From Isochrysis galbana (lineage: Eukaryota > Haptophyta > Isochrysidales > Isochrysidaceae), in assembly GCA_018136815.1 (NCBI GenBank), contig JADDIW010000062.1:1-64000 (forward strand): a DNA stretch of 64,000 bases, read 5' to 3'. The notes beneath the pieces are model-generated. The model did no database searches, was not told the origin of the DNA, and worked only from the letters and a program-made list of their open reading frames with translations. Positions 29,437 through 40,600 of this stretch are shown here, piece by piece. A program made the position numbers and the translations under genes. Within the stretch, counting starts at the first letter, position 1, and the number at the start of each line of letters is the position of its first letter.

Positions 29437-30130
29437 CTATCCCTGCAGAGGCATGTTCGTGGGTAGCTGCACACGCACATGCTTGTGCCCTTGCACATCC
29501 AACTCACCGGGGGGTGGATCCCACAAGACGGTTGCAATAGCCTCCCAACAGCCTATTTGCGAAACATGCGCCTCGAAAGCCGGCAGCAGCTTCTCTTTCT
29601 TGCCATCCATGGGCTTGAAGCAGCCCCCACCTACGCCTACTTCATTGAGTATCGCCAGCAGCTCTCCCTTCTTTAGACGAGCCGCATCACCGTCGAGAGC
29701 CCACAACCGTGCCGCAGCCGCTCGCGCAGCCACCTTCCTTTGCAATGCTCGTTGCTCCCCGGATGCTTTCCGCATCGCAGCGCGGGCCCGCTTCCCCTCT
29801 TTCAGTTCGGCCAACCGTGCATGCTCGTCCCTCGCGATTTGAAGTCCTTCGCCATACGTGATCGGCCCCTTCTCCATGAAGGTGCCGGTGGAGAAGCGCT
29901 GCTTGCGCTTGGCACCCGAACGGCGCCCACCACCTGAATGTGCACCTCGCAAGGAAGGAGCTGAAGCTGGGGCTGAGCCGGCAGCGGCGTGCGCGGTGCT
30001 GGAGCCCGCCTCCTCCGCCCCCCCCCCCCTTCCTCCAAGCTGTCGGTACCCGACGCCGATGACTCGTCGCTCTGGGAGCCGCTGTCATTGTTGCCACCAC
30101 ACGGCGGTCCGTCCCCTCCAGCCGTCTGCA
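29437..30130 (-). pseudogene. basic, coiled ORF with acidic linker, possibly a transposase C-terminal tail
   Basis: On the minus strand, codons 29950-29437 encode FMEKGPITYGEGLQIARDE..., then a Lys/Arg/Glu/Ala-rich helix and an LKKGELLAILNE / KKEKLLPAFEAH pair. Upstream, an acidic Ser-rich stretch (SQSDESSASGTDSLEE) lies in another frame and becomes continuous with it if the 12-C tract at 30018-30029 is one base off. This looks like the acidic linker and C-terminal tail seen in some DDE-type transposases of algae and fungi, but no catalytic domain is present, so the call is tentative. It breaks off at about 30130, exactly where the helicase fragment starts. Confidence 0.35.
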
Positions 30131-30133
30131 GCC

Positions 30134-30302
30134 CATGTCGCGCCGCCTCCTGATGTTCCTCTTCGACCACAAGGTCACGCAGGTGGACACCACGCTACCG
30201 ACGCAGATGGCGAGCCAGATCGACGCCTTCCTGCTGCGGGCGGCGCTCTCCTACCACAAGGCGGTGCTGCGCTACGGCCAGTTCAGCATCTGGTCCGACG
30301 AC
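30134..30302 (+). pseudogene. fragment of D5-type SF3 helicase
   Basis: Fifty-six codons starting MSRRLLMFLFDHKVT match the post-Walker, arginine-finger part of the full helicase at 51333-52979 (minus); I count 42 of 56 residues identical. Homology begins abruptly at MSRR and stops after SIWS; the frame then runs on into unrelated sequence to a stop at 30420. It has no Walker motifs and cannot be functional. It shows that the helicase, or the element that carried it, has had at least two copies in this genome. Confidence 0.85.
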
Positions 30303-31120
30303 CCGCAAGCACAAGACAAGCGCCGTGAAGACGTCGACCTGAAGGCGATCGGGTGGACGCACCCGGTGCGCTCGCTCGACGTCGACCGCATCGCGTATTT
30401 GGAAACGAGGGGTACCAAATGAAGGCAAACGACCTCGGTGGAACAACTTAGTAGTTTTTCAACAACTTCTAAAACAAAAAGGTCGATCGCGGATGCGACA
30501 GCTATGCGCTATGCCCACATGCGGCATGGCGCATGGCGGCATGGGGATGGGGGCGGGGCGGGGGGGCAAGGGCGTCGGGTGTGGGGGCGTGAGGGGAGGG
30601 GGGGGGTGAGGACGCCCGTGCCCCCCAAATTTCGATCTTTTTTTTATTTTGAGCCCAACCCCAATTTTTACCAAAAAAAAGTCGAAAGTCTGGCGTTTGC
30701 CAAAGCGCGTCTCGAGACCTGACTCGCGACTCGCCCCCCACGAAAGAGGGTGCAACCTCAAGTTTGGTTGTTTTTTTGGCAACTACCCCCATGTGGACGC
30801 TATAAGTTCTACTTGCAGGACCCCCACATGGCGAGCGGGCGTTAGATTGGCCGCCCAATCGTCCAAGTTGGAGTGCTCGAGGGTGCCCCGCGAGTGGAGC
30901 GGCCGTGGGTCTACGTCCAAGTTAGGGGCTAAGTTAGAGATCAATACAAATTGTATACCTAAATAGACGGGGGGGGGGGGGTTGACAAAAAAAGGGAACC
31001 TCGAGAGTTGCACCTTCTAACCTACGCCCCCCCCCCTCCCACTCCCCGCCTCCGTGAAAACCTTAAGAACCACCTTAAGCCTCCTTGACGTCTGAGTAAT
31101 GGAACGGAGGTAGTAGTACT
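30303..31120. other. non-genic DNA with a dispersed repeat
   Basis: No gene is supported. The minus strand at about 30930-31018 (AAGGTGCAACTCTCGAGGTT, T run, CCCGTCTATTTAGGTATA) matches the plus strand at 42306-42372. A second piece near 30850-30890 (CAACTTGGACGATTGGGC, minus) matches 42380-42400. Homopolymer runs of G, C, T and A are frequent. Confidence 0.5.
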
Positions 31121-31134
31121 CATTTGCAAGCCCC

Positions 31135-31156
31135 AGCACCGTCTTTCCCATCTAGG
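31135..31156 (+). promoter_or_regulatory. 22-bp motif shared with the PP2C gene upstream region
   Basis: AGCACCGTCTTTCCCATCTA plus GG is identical to 37509-37530, with looser similarity (ATTTG..GCCCC) just before it in both places. Here it lies ~600 bp before the ATG of the Cys-rich gene; there it is ~140 bp before the PP2C ATG. It could be a promoter or 5'-UTR element, or the edge of a dispersed repeat. Confidence 0.45.
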
Positions 31157-31277
31157 TATGGGAGCGGCCGTAGAAGTAGAAGCGCCTCCGGTAGATCCGC
31201 CGGCCGCCTTACAAAAAAAGTCCACCTGTATCCTAACCCTACCCCTAACCCTTCTCCTTTTTTTGTAAAAGTAATCG

Positions 31278-31316
31278 ATTCTCCACCCTCCGCTCTCTCT
31301 CTCTCTCCCTCTCTCC

Positions 31317-31358
<42 letters not shown>

Positions 31359-31720
31359 CTCTCTCTCTCTCTCTCTCTTCTCTCTCTCCCTCTCTCTCTC
31401 CCCCTCTCCTCTCTCTCCTCTCTCCCTTCCTCTCCTTCCCTCTCGCCTCTCCTTCCCGCCTTCTTCCTCCTCCTCTTCTTCCTCTCTCTCCTCTCCTTCT
31501 CTCCTTCTCCTTCTCCTCTCTTTCTCCGTCCTCTCCACCTCTCCTCCTTCTCTCCTTTCCACTCCTCCTCTCCTTCTCTCCTCCTCCCCCTCCTTCTCTT
31601 TCTCCTCTTTTTTCCCTCGCTTTCTTCTCTCTTTCTCCCCCTCTCCCCTTCTCCTCTCCTCCTCTCCTCTCCTTCTCTCCCTCTCTCTCTCTCTCCTCTC
31701 CCCGCGCCCGCCCGCCCCCC
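31278..31720 (+). repeat. long CT/TTC pyrimidine microsatellite
   Basis: More than 400 bases are almost pure pyrimidine on the plus strand, mostly CT with TTC and CCT variants. It ends 13 bases before the ATG of the Cys-rich gene, so it is probably 5' UTR or core promoter. All frames are open on the plus strand because it lacks purines, and the resulting ORFs are artefacts. Confidence 0.8.
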
Positions 31721-31732
31721 CCTCCCCCGCTC

Positions 31733-34700
31733 ATGCCCTCTTCCCCGCTGTGCCTGGTGCTCCTAGCGCGCCTGTGCAGCGCAGCGGTGACAGGCGGCCA
31801 GCCAGGGCACACGGACAGCCCCGCCTTCCTCCCACACCTTGCGCAGAGCCACCGTTCTCGCGCAAACCCCTCAGAAGGCCCCCTTTCCCTCTCTCCCCCC
31901 ACCGCCCCCTTGCCCTCGGTGGCTTCCAACGCCTCTCACTCGCCCCCTGCGGCCTCCCGCGTGGGGGCGGGGAGCGAGGGCGAAGCAATAGTATCCTCCA
32001 ACTCCGTCTCGGGCTCGCATCACCTTGTACAGTCCTCAGGAGCCCCTCAGAGGCTCCACGAGGCTTCGTGGGCGTCTGCCGACACTCGGCAAGCGGCCTC
32101 CACCGAAGCTCTCCTATCCGGCTCGAGCTTGCGCGAGCCGCCACGCGATCTCACGACGCATCTGCGCGCGGCTTCACCTACTCTTTCGCCTCCCAATGCT
32201 CAATCAAGGCGCTTGGCCGACAGCTCTCACGTGACGTCAGACGCTCTGGAAGCCTTGCTGCGCTCGGCGGCTGCGGCGTCCCACACGAGCTCAGCAAGGA
32301 CAGAAGGCATGTCGCTGGGTGACCTGCTGCACGCTGCCTCCCTGTCCCACGTCGGAGTCGCTGCCTCCCCGTCCCACGTCGGAGTCGGCGGAGGCCTGGA
32401 GAACATCCTGCACGCCGCGGTGGGGCAGATACCAGCCGCCGCGCCGCTCGGCTCCAGAGGAGAGCAAGCTGCCTCGACTGCTGCGGGCGCCTCCGCCGCC
32501 GATCACGCAGAAGCAACGGGTCATACTGGGATCGCAAACATCGAGCACGTTCTTGCCGACGTAGCTCGCGCTGCTGCGGCGCACCCGGTTGCTGCGGCAT
32601 CAGCTGAGCACGCGCTCAGTGGCGCTGGGCAGCAGGTGGCGCACGTTGTGCCAAGCTTGTCGCAGGCTCGGGCCTCTTCCTCTCCCGCGTCTGGCGTCGA
32701 ACATACGCTGGATGCCCCCGCGCAGCACGCGGCGAGCTCCAACCACACTGGATTAGCAAACACGGAGCACGTGCTCGTTGGCATGGCGCACAGCACCCCG
32801 TCGCACTCTGCCACAACTGTGGACGCTGCCTCCGCGGCACAACACGCTCTCGATGGGGACAGTCAGCTTTCGGGCGCAGACGGCGCCCATCAAATGGCCA
32901 GTGTATTGCCTAGTGTCATGGCTGCTGTCAGGGATGCAGCACATTTGGCGCCTGCTCATCCCGCCGCCGCCGCTTCAGTGGCAGCAGTGCCTGCTAGCGG
33001 CAACGCCGCAAGCAGTGCCCGACACGACTTGTCGGGCATTTTCCACCAAGGTACCGCCGGCCACTATCTACAAAACTCCGGCGCGAAGTCGTCGCCGCCC
33101 CCTCCGCAATGTGCAAAGCGGTACGAGAACTGCCTTGACACACGGTGCTGCCAGAATGCCGAGGATAGCTGCTTCAAGTCAGCTTCCTCCGAGTACGCAC
33201 AGTGCAAACCACGCTTGCACACCGAGTGCACGCAGGATGTTTCCACCGCCACGGAAGGATGGCTGTGCCCCGGCTCGTGGGAAAGCTGCAATGCGCCTGG
33301 ACAGGAGTGCTGGGACTCCCGTTGCTGCGACACTCACCTCTTCCGTTGCGACAAGCGACCTGGATTGCCTCGCGCTCGCTGTCGGAAGAAGGAACTGACG
33401 TGCGCCTCATCGGTCGCGGACATCTCGCTCGAACCCTCGCAGGTCTGCTGTTGCCCGTGGTCGTGCGGCCACACGAGGATCCGGCGAGCCGGCCCGTTGT
33501 GCATGACCTAGCGGTGCACCCGATTGCTGCGGCCACCCCTTCATGGCCGAAGTCATGCGCCTGCGCCATCGGGCGGTGCGTCCGCCATACTACCATCTCA
33601 CTGTGTTCCTGACCGTGCTTTACCAGGCGGTCTGGGAGAACGAGGACGCGTGGCTCTGCGCTGGCCATTGGGACGCACCCCCTCCAGCACCGCCGCTTGC
33701 ACCACCAGCAAACACCCCGGTTCAGTGCAGCAGCAGGCTTCAAGATTGCGAACGGTCACAGTGCTGCGCCGACCCCAAGTATGGCTGTTTCAAGAGCAAG
33801 GTTACCGAGTTCTGGCAGTGCCGGCCGCTTGATACAGGTGCATCGCCTGAGGTCTAGTGTGCTGTCTGGGTCCAAGCCACAGTAGACATTGCCGAGGCCC
33901 GGCTGGGCTCCGCATACTTCTGGCCGGGCTGGGATATCCAACTTGCACCGCCCCCCAGCGCCGCCCCTAGCCGCTGCGAGCACTTGCGCCCGCGCGCCCG
34001 TAGTGAGGTACTCTCATGGCTGACGCGACCGTCTCTTGTGGGCGTCGCACACTTAGATTGCGGTGCCGACAATCCCCTTTCCGACTGGCTGTGCCCGTCC
34101 GAGCTCGACAAGTGCTCCGAAGCCCACGCGCCGTGCTACACCTCCAAGTGTTGTAAAGACTCGAGGTATGGCTGCTTCAAGCGGCCGTTCGAGCCCTTTG
34201 CCGCCTGTCTGCCCAAGGTGGAGGCGCTCCACAAATGCAACACGGGCATTGTCACCTCGCCGCACACGGCTGATTGGGTCTGCCCAGGCTCCTGGGAGAA
34301 GCCGGCGCGCGAAGGGGGCGAGTGCTCCGGTTCACATGAGTGCGAGCTGGAGTCGGAAGGATGCTTCCGCAAGAGAGACAAGCCTGGCGCCCAATGCCGC
34401 CCACGGCCCGTCTCGGATTGCGTCGACACGGAGACTTGGCTATGCCCTGGGTCGTGGAAACACTGTACGCGTGCATACGGGGATTGCTCCGCCACCAAGT
34501 GCTGTGGGGATGCGGGCTTCGGCTGCGCCCGCAAGGTGGGTTCGCAAGTCGCTCAATGCCTGCCTCATCCTCCCGGCGGCGAGGCGGCCTGTACTGACCA
34601 GCCCGAGTGGCTCTGTCCGCGTGCCTGGCTCCAATGCGAGGCAACGGATTTTGGCGATTGCCAAGACGAGAGATGCTGCGCCTCGCCTGGCTTTGCTTGT

Positions 34701-35435
34701 TACAAGAGCGCTATCGGAGGGCGCGCACAATGCCGCCCGATCTCCGAGGAGTGCGTGGACTCCGCGGACTGGATTTGCCCCAATAAGTGGGAGCACTGCG
34801 CCGCAGACTATGACGGTTGCCTCGACCCTCAGTGTTGCTCTACACCGGGCTTCTTGTGCAAGCGCAAGCCCCATGTCTACAGTCCCGAGATCGCTGTCTG
34901 CCGCCCTGACTCGAACGCCCAAAAGGGGCGCACCTGTGTTGATACGGACGACTGGCAATGTCCTGACTCGTGGCAGACGTGCTCGCGCGAGAATGAGGAC
35001 TGTGCGTTGACCCATTGCTGCCGTGACCCTGGCTACGCGTGCTACCGGACGGGCGCCAACGCTGATCAAGCTCGCTGCCTCAAGCGTGGGCAGTGCGACC
35101 AATTTATGGGCGGGCTGGCGGGTCACCCACTCTCCTGCACTATTCTAGGCGAGGACCACCCACCCTCACTCCCGCCACCGCCCGCGCCTCCCTCACCACC
35201 TCCGCTCCCGCCTGGAGCCGTCCGTGCCGCCGACGCGGAGCTGAAGGGTGAGCTGGCGTTCGCCGAAAAGGCCGCAATCGTGGGAGCGGGCGTTGGCCTA
35301 CTCATCGTGTTGGCATTGTTGTGCGTCATTGTTGCGCTTGGACGCTATGTTGCTGCTCGGGAGAAGAAATATGCTGGCATGATGAAGCTGCGCACAGAGA
35401 ATGTGAATGCGCAGGAGCTTGGCAGCGGCGCCTGA
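31733..35435 (+). CDS. type I membrane protein with nine cysteine-rich repeats
   Basis: Three exons, 31733-33412, 33627-33837 and 34057-35435, join in frame (3,270 nt, 1,089 residues). The ATG was chosen because it starts a signal peptide (MPSSPLCLVLLARLCSAAVTG). A ~430-residue Ala/Ser/His-rich region with loose HTGIANIEHVL repeats follows. Nine units of about 45-55 residues with the pattern W(L/I)CP.W..C....G.C....CC....G(F/Y).C.(K/R)....A.C.P come next. Unit 5 has lost one Cys of the CC pair (HEC). A short Pro-rich stalk, one transmembrane helix (AAIVGAGVGLLIVLALLCVI) and a ~35-residue basic tail end the protein. Similar CC repeats occur in secreted proteins of algae and other protists, where carbohydrate binding has been suggested. 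A cell-surface role is inferred. The second intron is phase 1 and the first phase 0. Confidence 0.85.
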
Positions 35436-36300
35436 CCGAGGATCAGCCCTTTTGCCTCAGCATGTGCGATTGGAGTGACGTGTGATGTGTTTGTCGTTGC
35501 TTGTGCAATCTATGTGAGCACTGAGCGGTGGCGGAGGAGATGGCCTGCGGAGGTGGTTGGCCGCGAGACCTCTGCTGCGCCATCATTGCGGTCGATGTCC
35601 TTCTAGCTCTGGGGTGTTGAGTGGGTGGTTGCTAGAGATCGGTTGAGGAGCCTTTTGTTGGGTCTCCGCTGTCTGATTTCGGCTTTTGCTAGGACAAGTG
35701 GATTCCGCCACATGTTATTTCTTGCGCATACACCACGGTGGGCACACCATGTGGGTTTGTGTACATGAGTGGGGTTGTGACGAGTGAGGTGGCAATGGAG
35801 TGAATGTGTCTGTGGGTGGGTGAGCTGCTTGTGGCTGTGTTGGGGCTTGGGCAATGTGGTGCGTGGAGGGAGAGGGAGAGGGAGAGCGAGATGGTGGTGA
35901 AGAGGCGGTTTCATGGGTCCTATTACATGGCGTGAGAGCGGGGTCGGAGGGCATGACAGCAAGCGGAACGAGGTAGAGCACACGAGGGACAGACACGGAG
36001 GGGGTGCTTCCGAGCGCGAGCGCGCCAGAAACAAAAAGAGGGACAAGAGAGGAGAACAACGGCCCGGGGCGGAAAGAACAGGGGAAACTCTATCTAGGAA
36101 CAGGGGAAAGATGGAAAGACTAATGGAACGAGGGGGGGACCGGGCGTCGGAGGGGCGAAGCGAGGAGCGAGTGCACGGGACTCCGAGCCTCGTCGGCCAA
36201 GGAAACAAAGGGAACCGCTGGGGTTGCACGGGAGGAGAGGAAGGAAGGGATCCCGGCTGGAGCTGCATGCGAAGGAACCGGGGAAGGGGGGCGGGAGGAG
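35436..36300. other. intergenic DNA downstream of the Cys-rich gene
   Basis: No gene is supported. The first few hundred bases are GT-rich and probably contain the 3' UTR. A long minus-strand open frame across 35603-36586 is Pro/Ser/Leu-rich. Only its first third, the dispersed repeat at 36404-36560, resembles anything else in the window. Confidence 0.4.
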
Positions 36301-36301
36301 A

Positions 36302-36389
36302 GACACGCTCTAAGAATAGAGTGTGTCGGAGACGGTGGAGACGCTCCCCCTTGCATGCGAGGGGGCACGTTCTAAGAATAGAGCGTGCC
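36302..36389. repeat. pair of homologous 10-bp-stem hairpins with AAGAAT loops
   Basis: Hairpin 1 (36302-36327) is GACACGCTCT-AAGAAT-, then AGAGTGTGTC; hairpin 2 (36364-36389) is GGCACGTTCT-AAGAAT-, then AGAGCGTGCC. Both form 10-bp stems with one G-T wobble. The second stem pair is A-T in one and G-C in the other, a compensatory change. They are separated by 36 bases. The function is unknown: palindromic repeats or RNA structures. Confidence 0.6.
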
Positions 36390-36403
36390 GTATGTGTGGG
36401 ATT

Positions 36404-36560
36404 GACGGATCGAGCATGACCACTGGCCACTGGCTCGATATGCGATGATTCGGAAGGGAAACGATCGGCGGGAGGCGCGGCAAAGGTGGCCGGGAGTGAT
36501 GGAATGACGGGCTGGACCACCTCCTCAGCAGAGAAAGGCGGGAGGACGGGCTTGGGCGAG
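36404..36560 (-). repeat. copy of a dispersed coding repeat (KPVLPPFSAEEVVQPVI)
   Basis: On the minus strand this reads PKPVLPPFSAEEVVQPVI followed by PADRFPSESSHIEPV. The first part is almost identical at nucleotide level to 49598-49655 (plus); the second part matches 12830-12905 (plus). The conservation of peptide and frame suggests a piece of an element's coding sequence rather than a host exon. It lies in a longer open minus-strand frame with no recognised domain. Confidence 0.65.
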
Positions 36561-37384
36561 GGCGAGCGCGACGACGGAGCGGACATGGCTGGGCGGATCG
36601 GGAGTGATAGGCTGAGGCTGAGTGAGGGAGTGGAGAGGCTTGGTATTCAAGTAGTGTTGAGAACGAGGGAAGAGAACGGGAACGAGAACGAGAACGAGAG
36701 CGACGAACGAAGAACGACAGACGACAGACGGTTAGAGTCCGATGGACCGACGAGATGACACCACACTCATGTCAACGCTCTCCACACTAACGTATGCTTA
36801 TCACGGAACGCATAGGAACCTGCTCACAGGGCGCGGCGGATTCTGCTCATTCAGTGTCCTGGCTGGCCCGGACACCGGGCTGATGGCGAAGAAAGCTTTC
36901 GCAGTGCGCCCGGGCGCACGCCTAACTCGGGCGGTCCGGGACCCCTCCGTTGGCGCGCTAGCGAGGGAGCGAGGGACGCGAGGGGGCGATTTGCGATGAG
37001 GCGGCGGCGGGCATGGGGGGCAGTAGGAGGCGCTCCTGGCAGCCTACGCGCATGGCTGTGGCTGGCCGAGGCACGCTGCGCCGGGGACGCGTCGATTAGC
37101 GGCCCGACGCTCGCCCGCGCTCGCGTCGGACGTCGGCCCTCCGCGATGGTGATTTCTGGCCAATTTGCAATTTGCGCGTTTTCTGGTTACGCATCGCTGT
37201 GGCTGTGGGGGCTACTGTGGGGGGTCTAGGGCCCAAAAGGCACCGGATATGTGCTAGTTACACCTATCCGGTCACCATATCCAAAAATCTCGTAATGAAT
37301 CCTCAATCTTGACTTGGTCAATTTTCACCCTTATTAGAAGTTAAAATAGCTGTTTGACCGCCCTATAGCTACAGTACACATATA

Positions 37385-37505
37385 CACTAAATACATCTGT
37401 ATTTGGCTGTATTTGAAGCGCGTCCTGGGTTGTAGGCCTCGAATGTATTTGAACTGTATTTGGTCGGAGTCCACCTACCTTTGTGTTTGGCTGTATTTGG
37501 AGGCC
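37385..37505 (+). repeat. short direct repeats of CTGTATTTG upstream of the PP2C gene
   Basis: CTGTATTTGG or close variants occur about five times over 120 bases immediately before the 22-bp shared motif at 37509. They are in the right place to be promoter elements; nothing else supports that. Confidence 0.4.
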
Positions 37506-37508
37506 CCG

Positions 37509-37530
37509 AGCACCGTCTTTCCCATCTAGG
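37509..37530 (+). promoter_or_regulatory. 22-bp motif shared with the Cys-rich gene upstream region
   Basis: Identical to 31135-31156. Located about 140 bp before the ATG of the PP2C gene, between the TGTATTTG repeats and a C/T-rich tract. See the entry at 31135. Confidence 0.45.
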
Positions 37531-37672
37531 ATAGCTTCTCTCTCCCCCATCTCCCCCCCCCCCCGGGGGGTTGTGGGGTTTTTTTTTTCTGGCGGCCCCC
37601 CTGGCACGGGGGCTTCTCACCCCCTCCCGAGTTTTGTTTTTTCTTCCCTTCGGCTCGGGGGGGGGGCGCGGG

Positions 37673-40600
37673 ATGGCGTCTCGCGGCGGCGGCGGTGGAC
37701 CGGCTGGGGGCTCTGGGGGCCCTGGGGGCGACGCGGGACGTGCCAACGGCGGGGGTGGGGCTGGGGCTGCTCGTGAGCGTGCGCTCGAGAGAGAGAGGGG
37801 AGGGCGGAGGGAGACAGCCAGAGGAAGAGAGAGAGAGAGAGAGGCAGTCGGGGAAGGAGAGAGAGAGAGGGGGAGGGAGGGAGCGAGCGAGGCCGAGGGA
37901 AGGAGGGCGGGCGGGCGGGGCAGGGGTCTCGCGCGCGGCACAGACCGCAGGCCTAGGCCGGCCCGAGGAGGAGGCAGGGGAGGAGAGCGCGCTGGCGAGA
38001 AGCAGGCGGCAGGAAAGCCTCTCTCCACTGCTCCTCTCTCTCCCGCCGCTCCTCTCCCTCCCACACCTCTCTCTGCGACGCCAGCCGCTCCCTTCTCGCC
38101 CGATCCGACGGCGAGCGACACACTCCGCAAGATGCTTGGGCTAGAGCGCGCCGATCACGCCACCGTGCCCACGGCTCCACAGCCACTCCGGGCGGGCAAG
38201 GACACAGAAGCGCAGAAGGCAAACTCACAGGACGACGGCGATGCCGACCGCGCTGGCGGCACCAGACCTGCACGGACGCTCCCGGGCTCACCGCTTGTCA
38301 ACGGTGGGCAAGCGCCGCGCAATAAGACGCCGAGCTTGCCAGCCCCCGCTGCGCCAAATGCAGTGGACGTCGCAGAGGGGCGGCGTGTGGCCAAAGTGAT
38401 GCGTGGCGCCCGGTCCGCTCGGCCCATTAGCGCCGATTCTGGAGCCTGCATCGAAAGCACGGATAAGGACGAAGGCGCAATGGGTGCCGAACGACCTGCG
38501 GCAGCCAGCGGCGCCCGCGGTAGCGGGCGCGCAGTCGGGCCCGCGGCAAGGGGCAGAGGATATGCGCTCCGGGCCTCAGTGTCAGGAGGGCGCATAAGCG
38601 CAAATGAGCGGCAGCGTAGTAAGCCAAGCGGCGCTGTAGAGCAAGGCGTCAAGAGTGTGGCAAGTCGGCGCCGGGGCAAGGGCAGTGGGCCCGAGGATGG
38701 CAGGCGAAGCGGAGATGGTAGGCGAGGCCGAGAAAAGGGCAATTTCGGCAAGGAAGGGCCCGGCAGCGCTGGCAGCGACGGGAAGGGCAGCCAAGCGATG
38801 GCGAGCGGCGCCAATCACGCCGCATACTCCACGGAGGCAGCGGACGACCCGGAGGAGGGCGTGCGGCCGGCAGAGACTGAGGTCGAGGTGGTTGAAAGGA
38901 TGGCGGCGGAAGCGGCGCAGGCAGCAGAGGCGGAGGCCGCTCGGGCTGCGGAGGTGGCTGCTGCGGAAGCCGCTCGGGCGGCGGCAGCCGAGGAGGAAAT
39001 GCTACGCGCTAGGGTGGAGGCTGAGGCCGCCGCCATGGCGCGCGTCGCAGCGGCCAGGCAGCGTGTGAAGGCGGCAGGGACCGCCTTTGCTCTGCTCGGT
39101 GGCTCGGAGGACGAAGCATCTTCGTCAGAAGAGGAGGCGAACGGCAGTGATGCCGAGGCGCGTGCTGACCCCGACGAGGACACACGAGTGGCCACGGGCC
39201 GTGGCAATGGTAAGAACGAGAGCACTCGTCGGGACTCGCCGCAGGCTCCCGTTGCTAAAGGGAAGACAAGGAAGGGCCGCCGCCCTTCAAACAAGCGCCC
39301 AGGAGACCAGACATCCCATCGCCGCGACGCAGCCGGCGGGAGTGTTAGTGCGGTAGCCATCGTAGCAGATGGCTCCGATGCGGACAGCGATGGTGACGAT
39401 GCGGCCGGCTCGCAAAAGGCGATGGAGACAGCTGCGCTGCCCCCGGTGCGAGTGCCCCAGCCCCGCGTCGCTCAGCCCCCACATCACGAAGACGACCAAA
39501 CTGCCCTCGTGGGTGCTACGAATATGTGAAGGGACCGCCTAGCCTCGTAGACGCGACGTCCACCCACACATCCCGTCACGCCCCGGTGCCCGCCCGCGTC
39601 TCCTTGCCGCACCTATCCGCCTTTCTTTGCACTTCGTAGGTGTTTTGGGGCTCTGAGGAGTCGGACCTGGCTGAGCGATGTGCGATCACTTTCACCACGG
39701 CCGTATTTTCTAAGCAGGGCACTCACAAGTCGCACGCCAATGAAGACCGCTACGCAATCAGGAGAGCTGCCGAGCCGCCCGACCCCACTCCCCACCCCAC
39801 CCCACCTCTCATGGTTAGGGCACGAGCCCTCCTCGCGCTGTTATCCTCGGCTGCGCAGCTGATCCACAAACAGTGCTGACTGCCCTCGTCCCTTCTCCAA
39901 ATGTAGGCCAAACGTCAACGATGACCTGGCTTCGCATCTTATCGTCGAAAGCACGGATGCCCCTCCAGTCCCCGAGGGCGCCGTACCTCCGCGCAACGCC
40001 TTCTTTGGCGTTTACGACGGGCATGGGGGATCCGACTGCGCGAATCTCGCCGCCGGGCGCATTCACATGCTGCTTGCTGAAGACCCGGTGCGTGCTCGCT
40101 CGCTGCTTGCAGGCGAGACCAACGGGGAGAGAGTTGCGGTGGACCGATGCGCATCCATCTCGTTTGACCATCGCCACTGATGGCCTCTCACGCGCCCTCG
40201 TGCTTTGCAGGTCCTGTGGCGCTTCGAGCCTCTCTCGGCACTCGCTGCATCGTTCGCGCTGGCCGAGCAGGAGATGAGAGACAACTATGCGAAAAGTGGT
40301 GATCGCAGGTGCGCTCGCGCAACGCCCAGCCATGCCCTTGCAGCTATCCGGATGAACGGCTGAGAGACAGCTTGTCTTCTTGAGCGTGTCCATGCGCCAT
40401 CTGAGTTGCGCAAATCCGAAATGGGTTGGCCTGTCATCGCAGCGGCACGTGTGCCCTTGCCGCTTTGCTGCGTGGCTCGCGGCTTCACATCTCGTGGGTG
40501 GGCGATTGCCGGGCTGTGCTCATCTCAGACGAGGCGACGTTCACGCAGCTAACGGTTGACCAGCGGTCTACCGACTCGGAGGAGCAAAAGAGGATCAAGG

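Noticed and set aside
31232..31252. Telomere-like CCTAACCCTACCCCTAACCCT
   Set aside because: Only about three imperfect units inside a gene's upstream region; too short to call an interstitial telomere.
35603..36586. 327-codon minus-strand Pro/Ser/Leu-rich ORF as a gene
   Set aside because: Only its first part is shared with a dispersed repeat; the rest is low-complexity sequence with no domain, signal or splice support.
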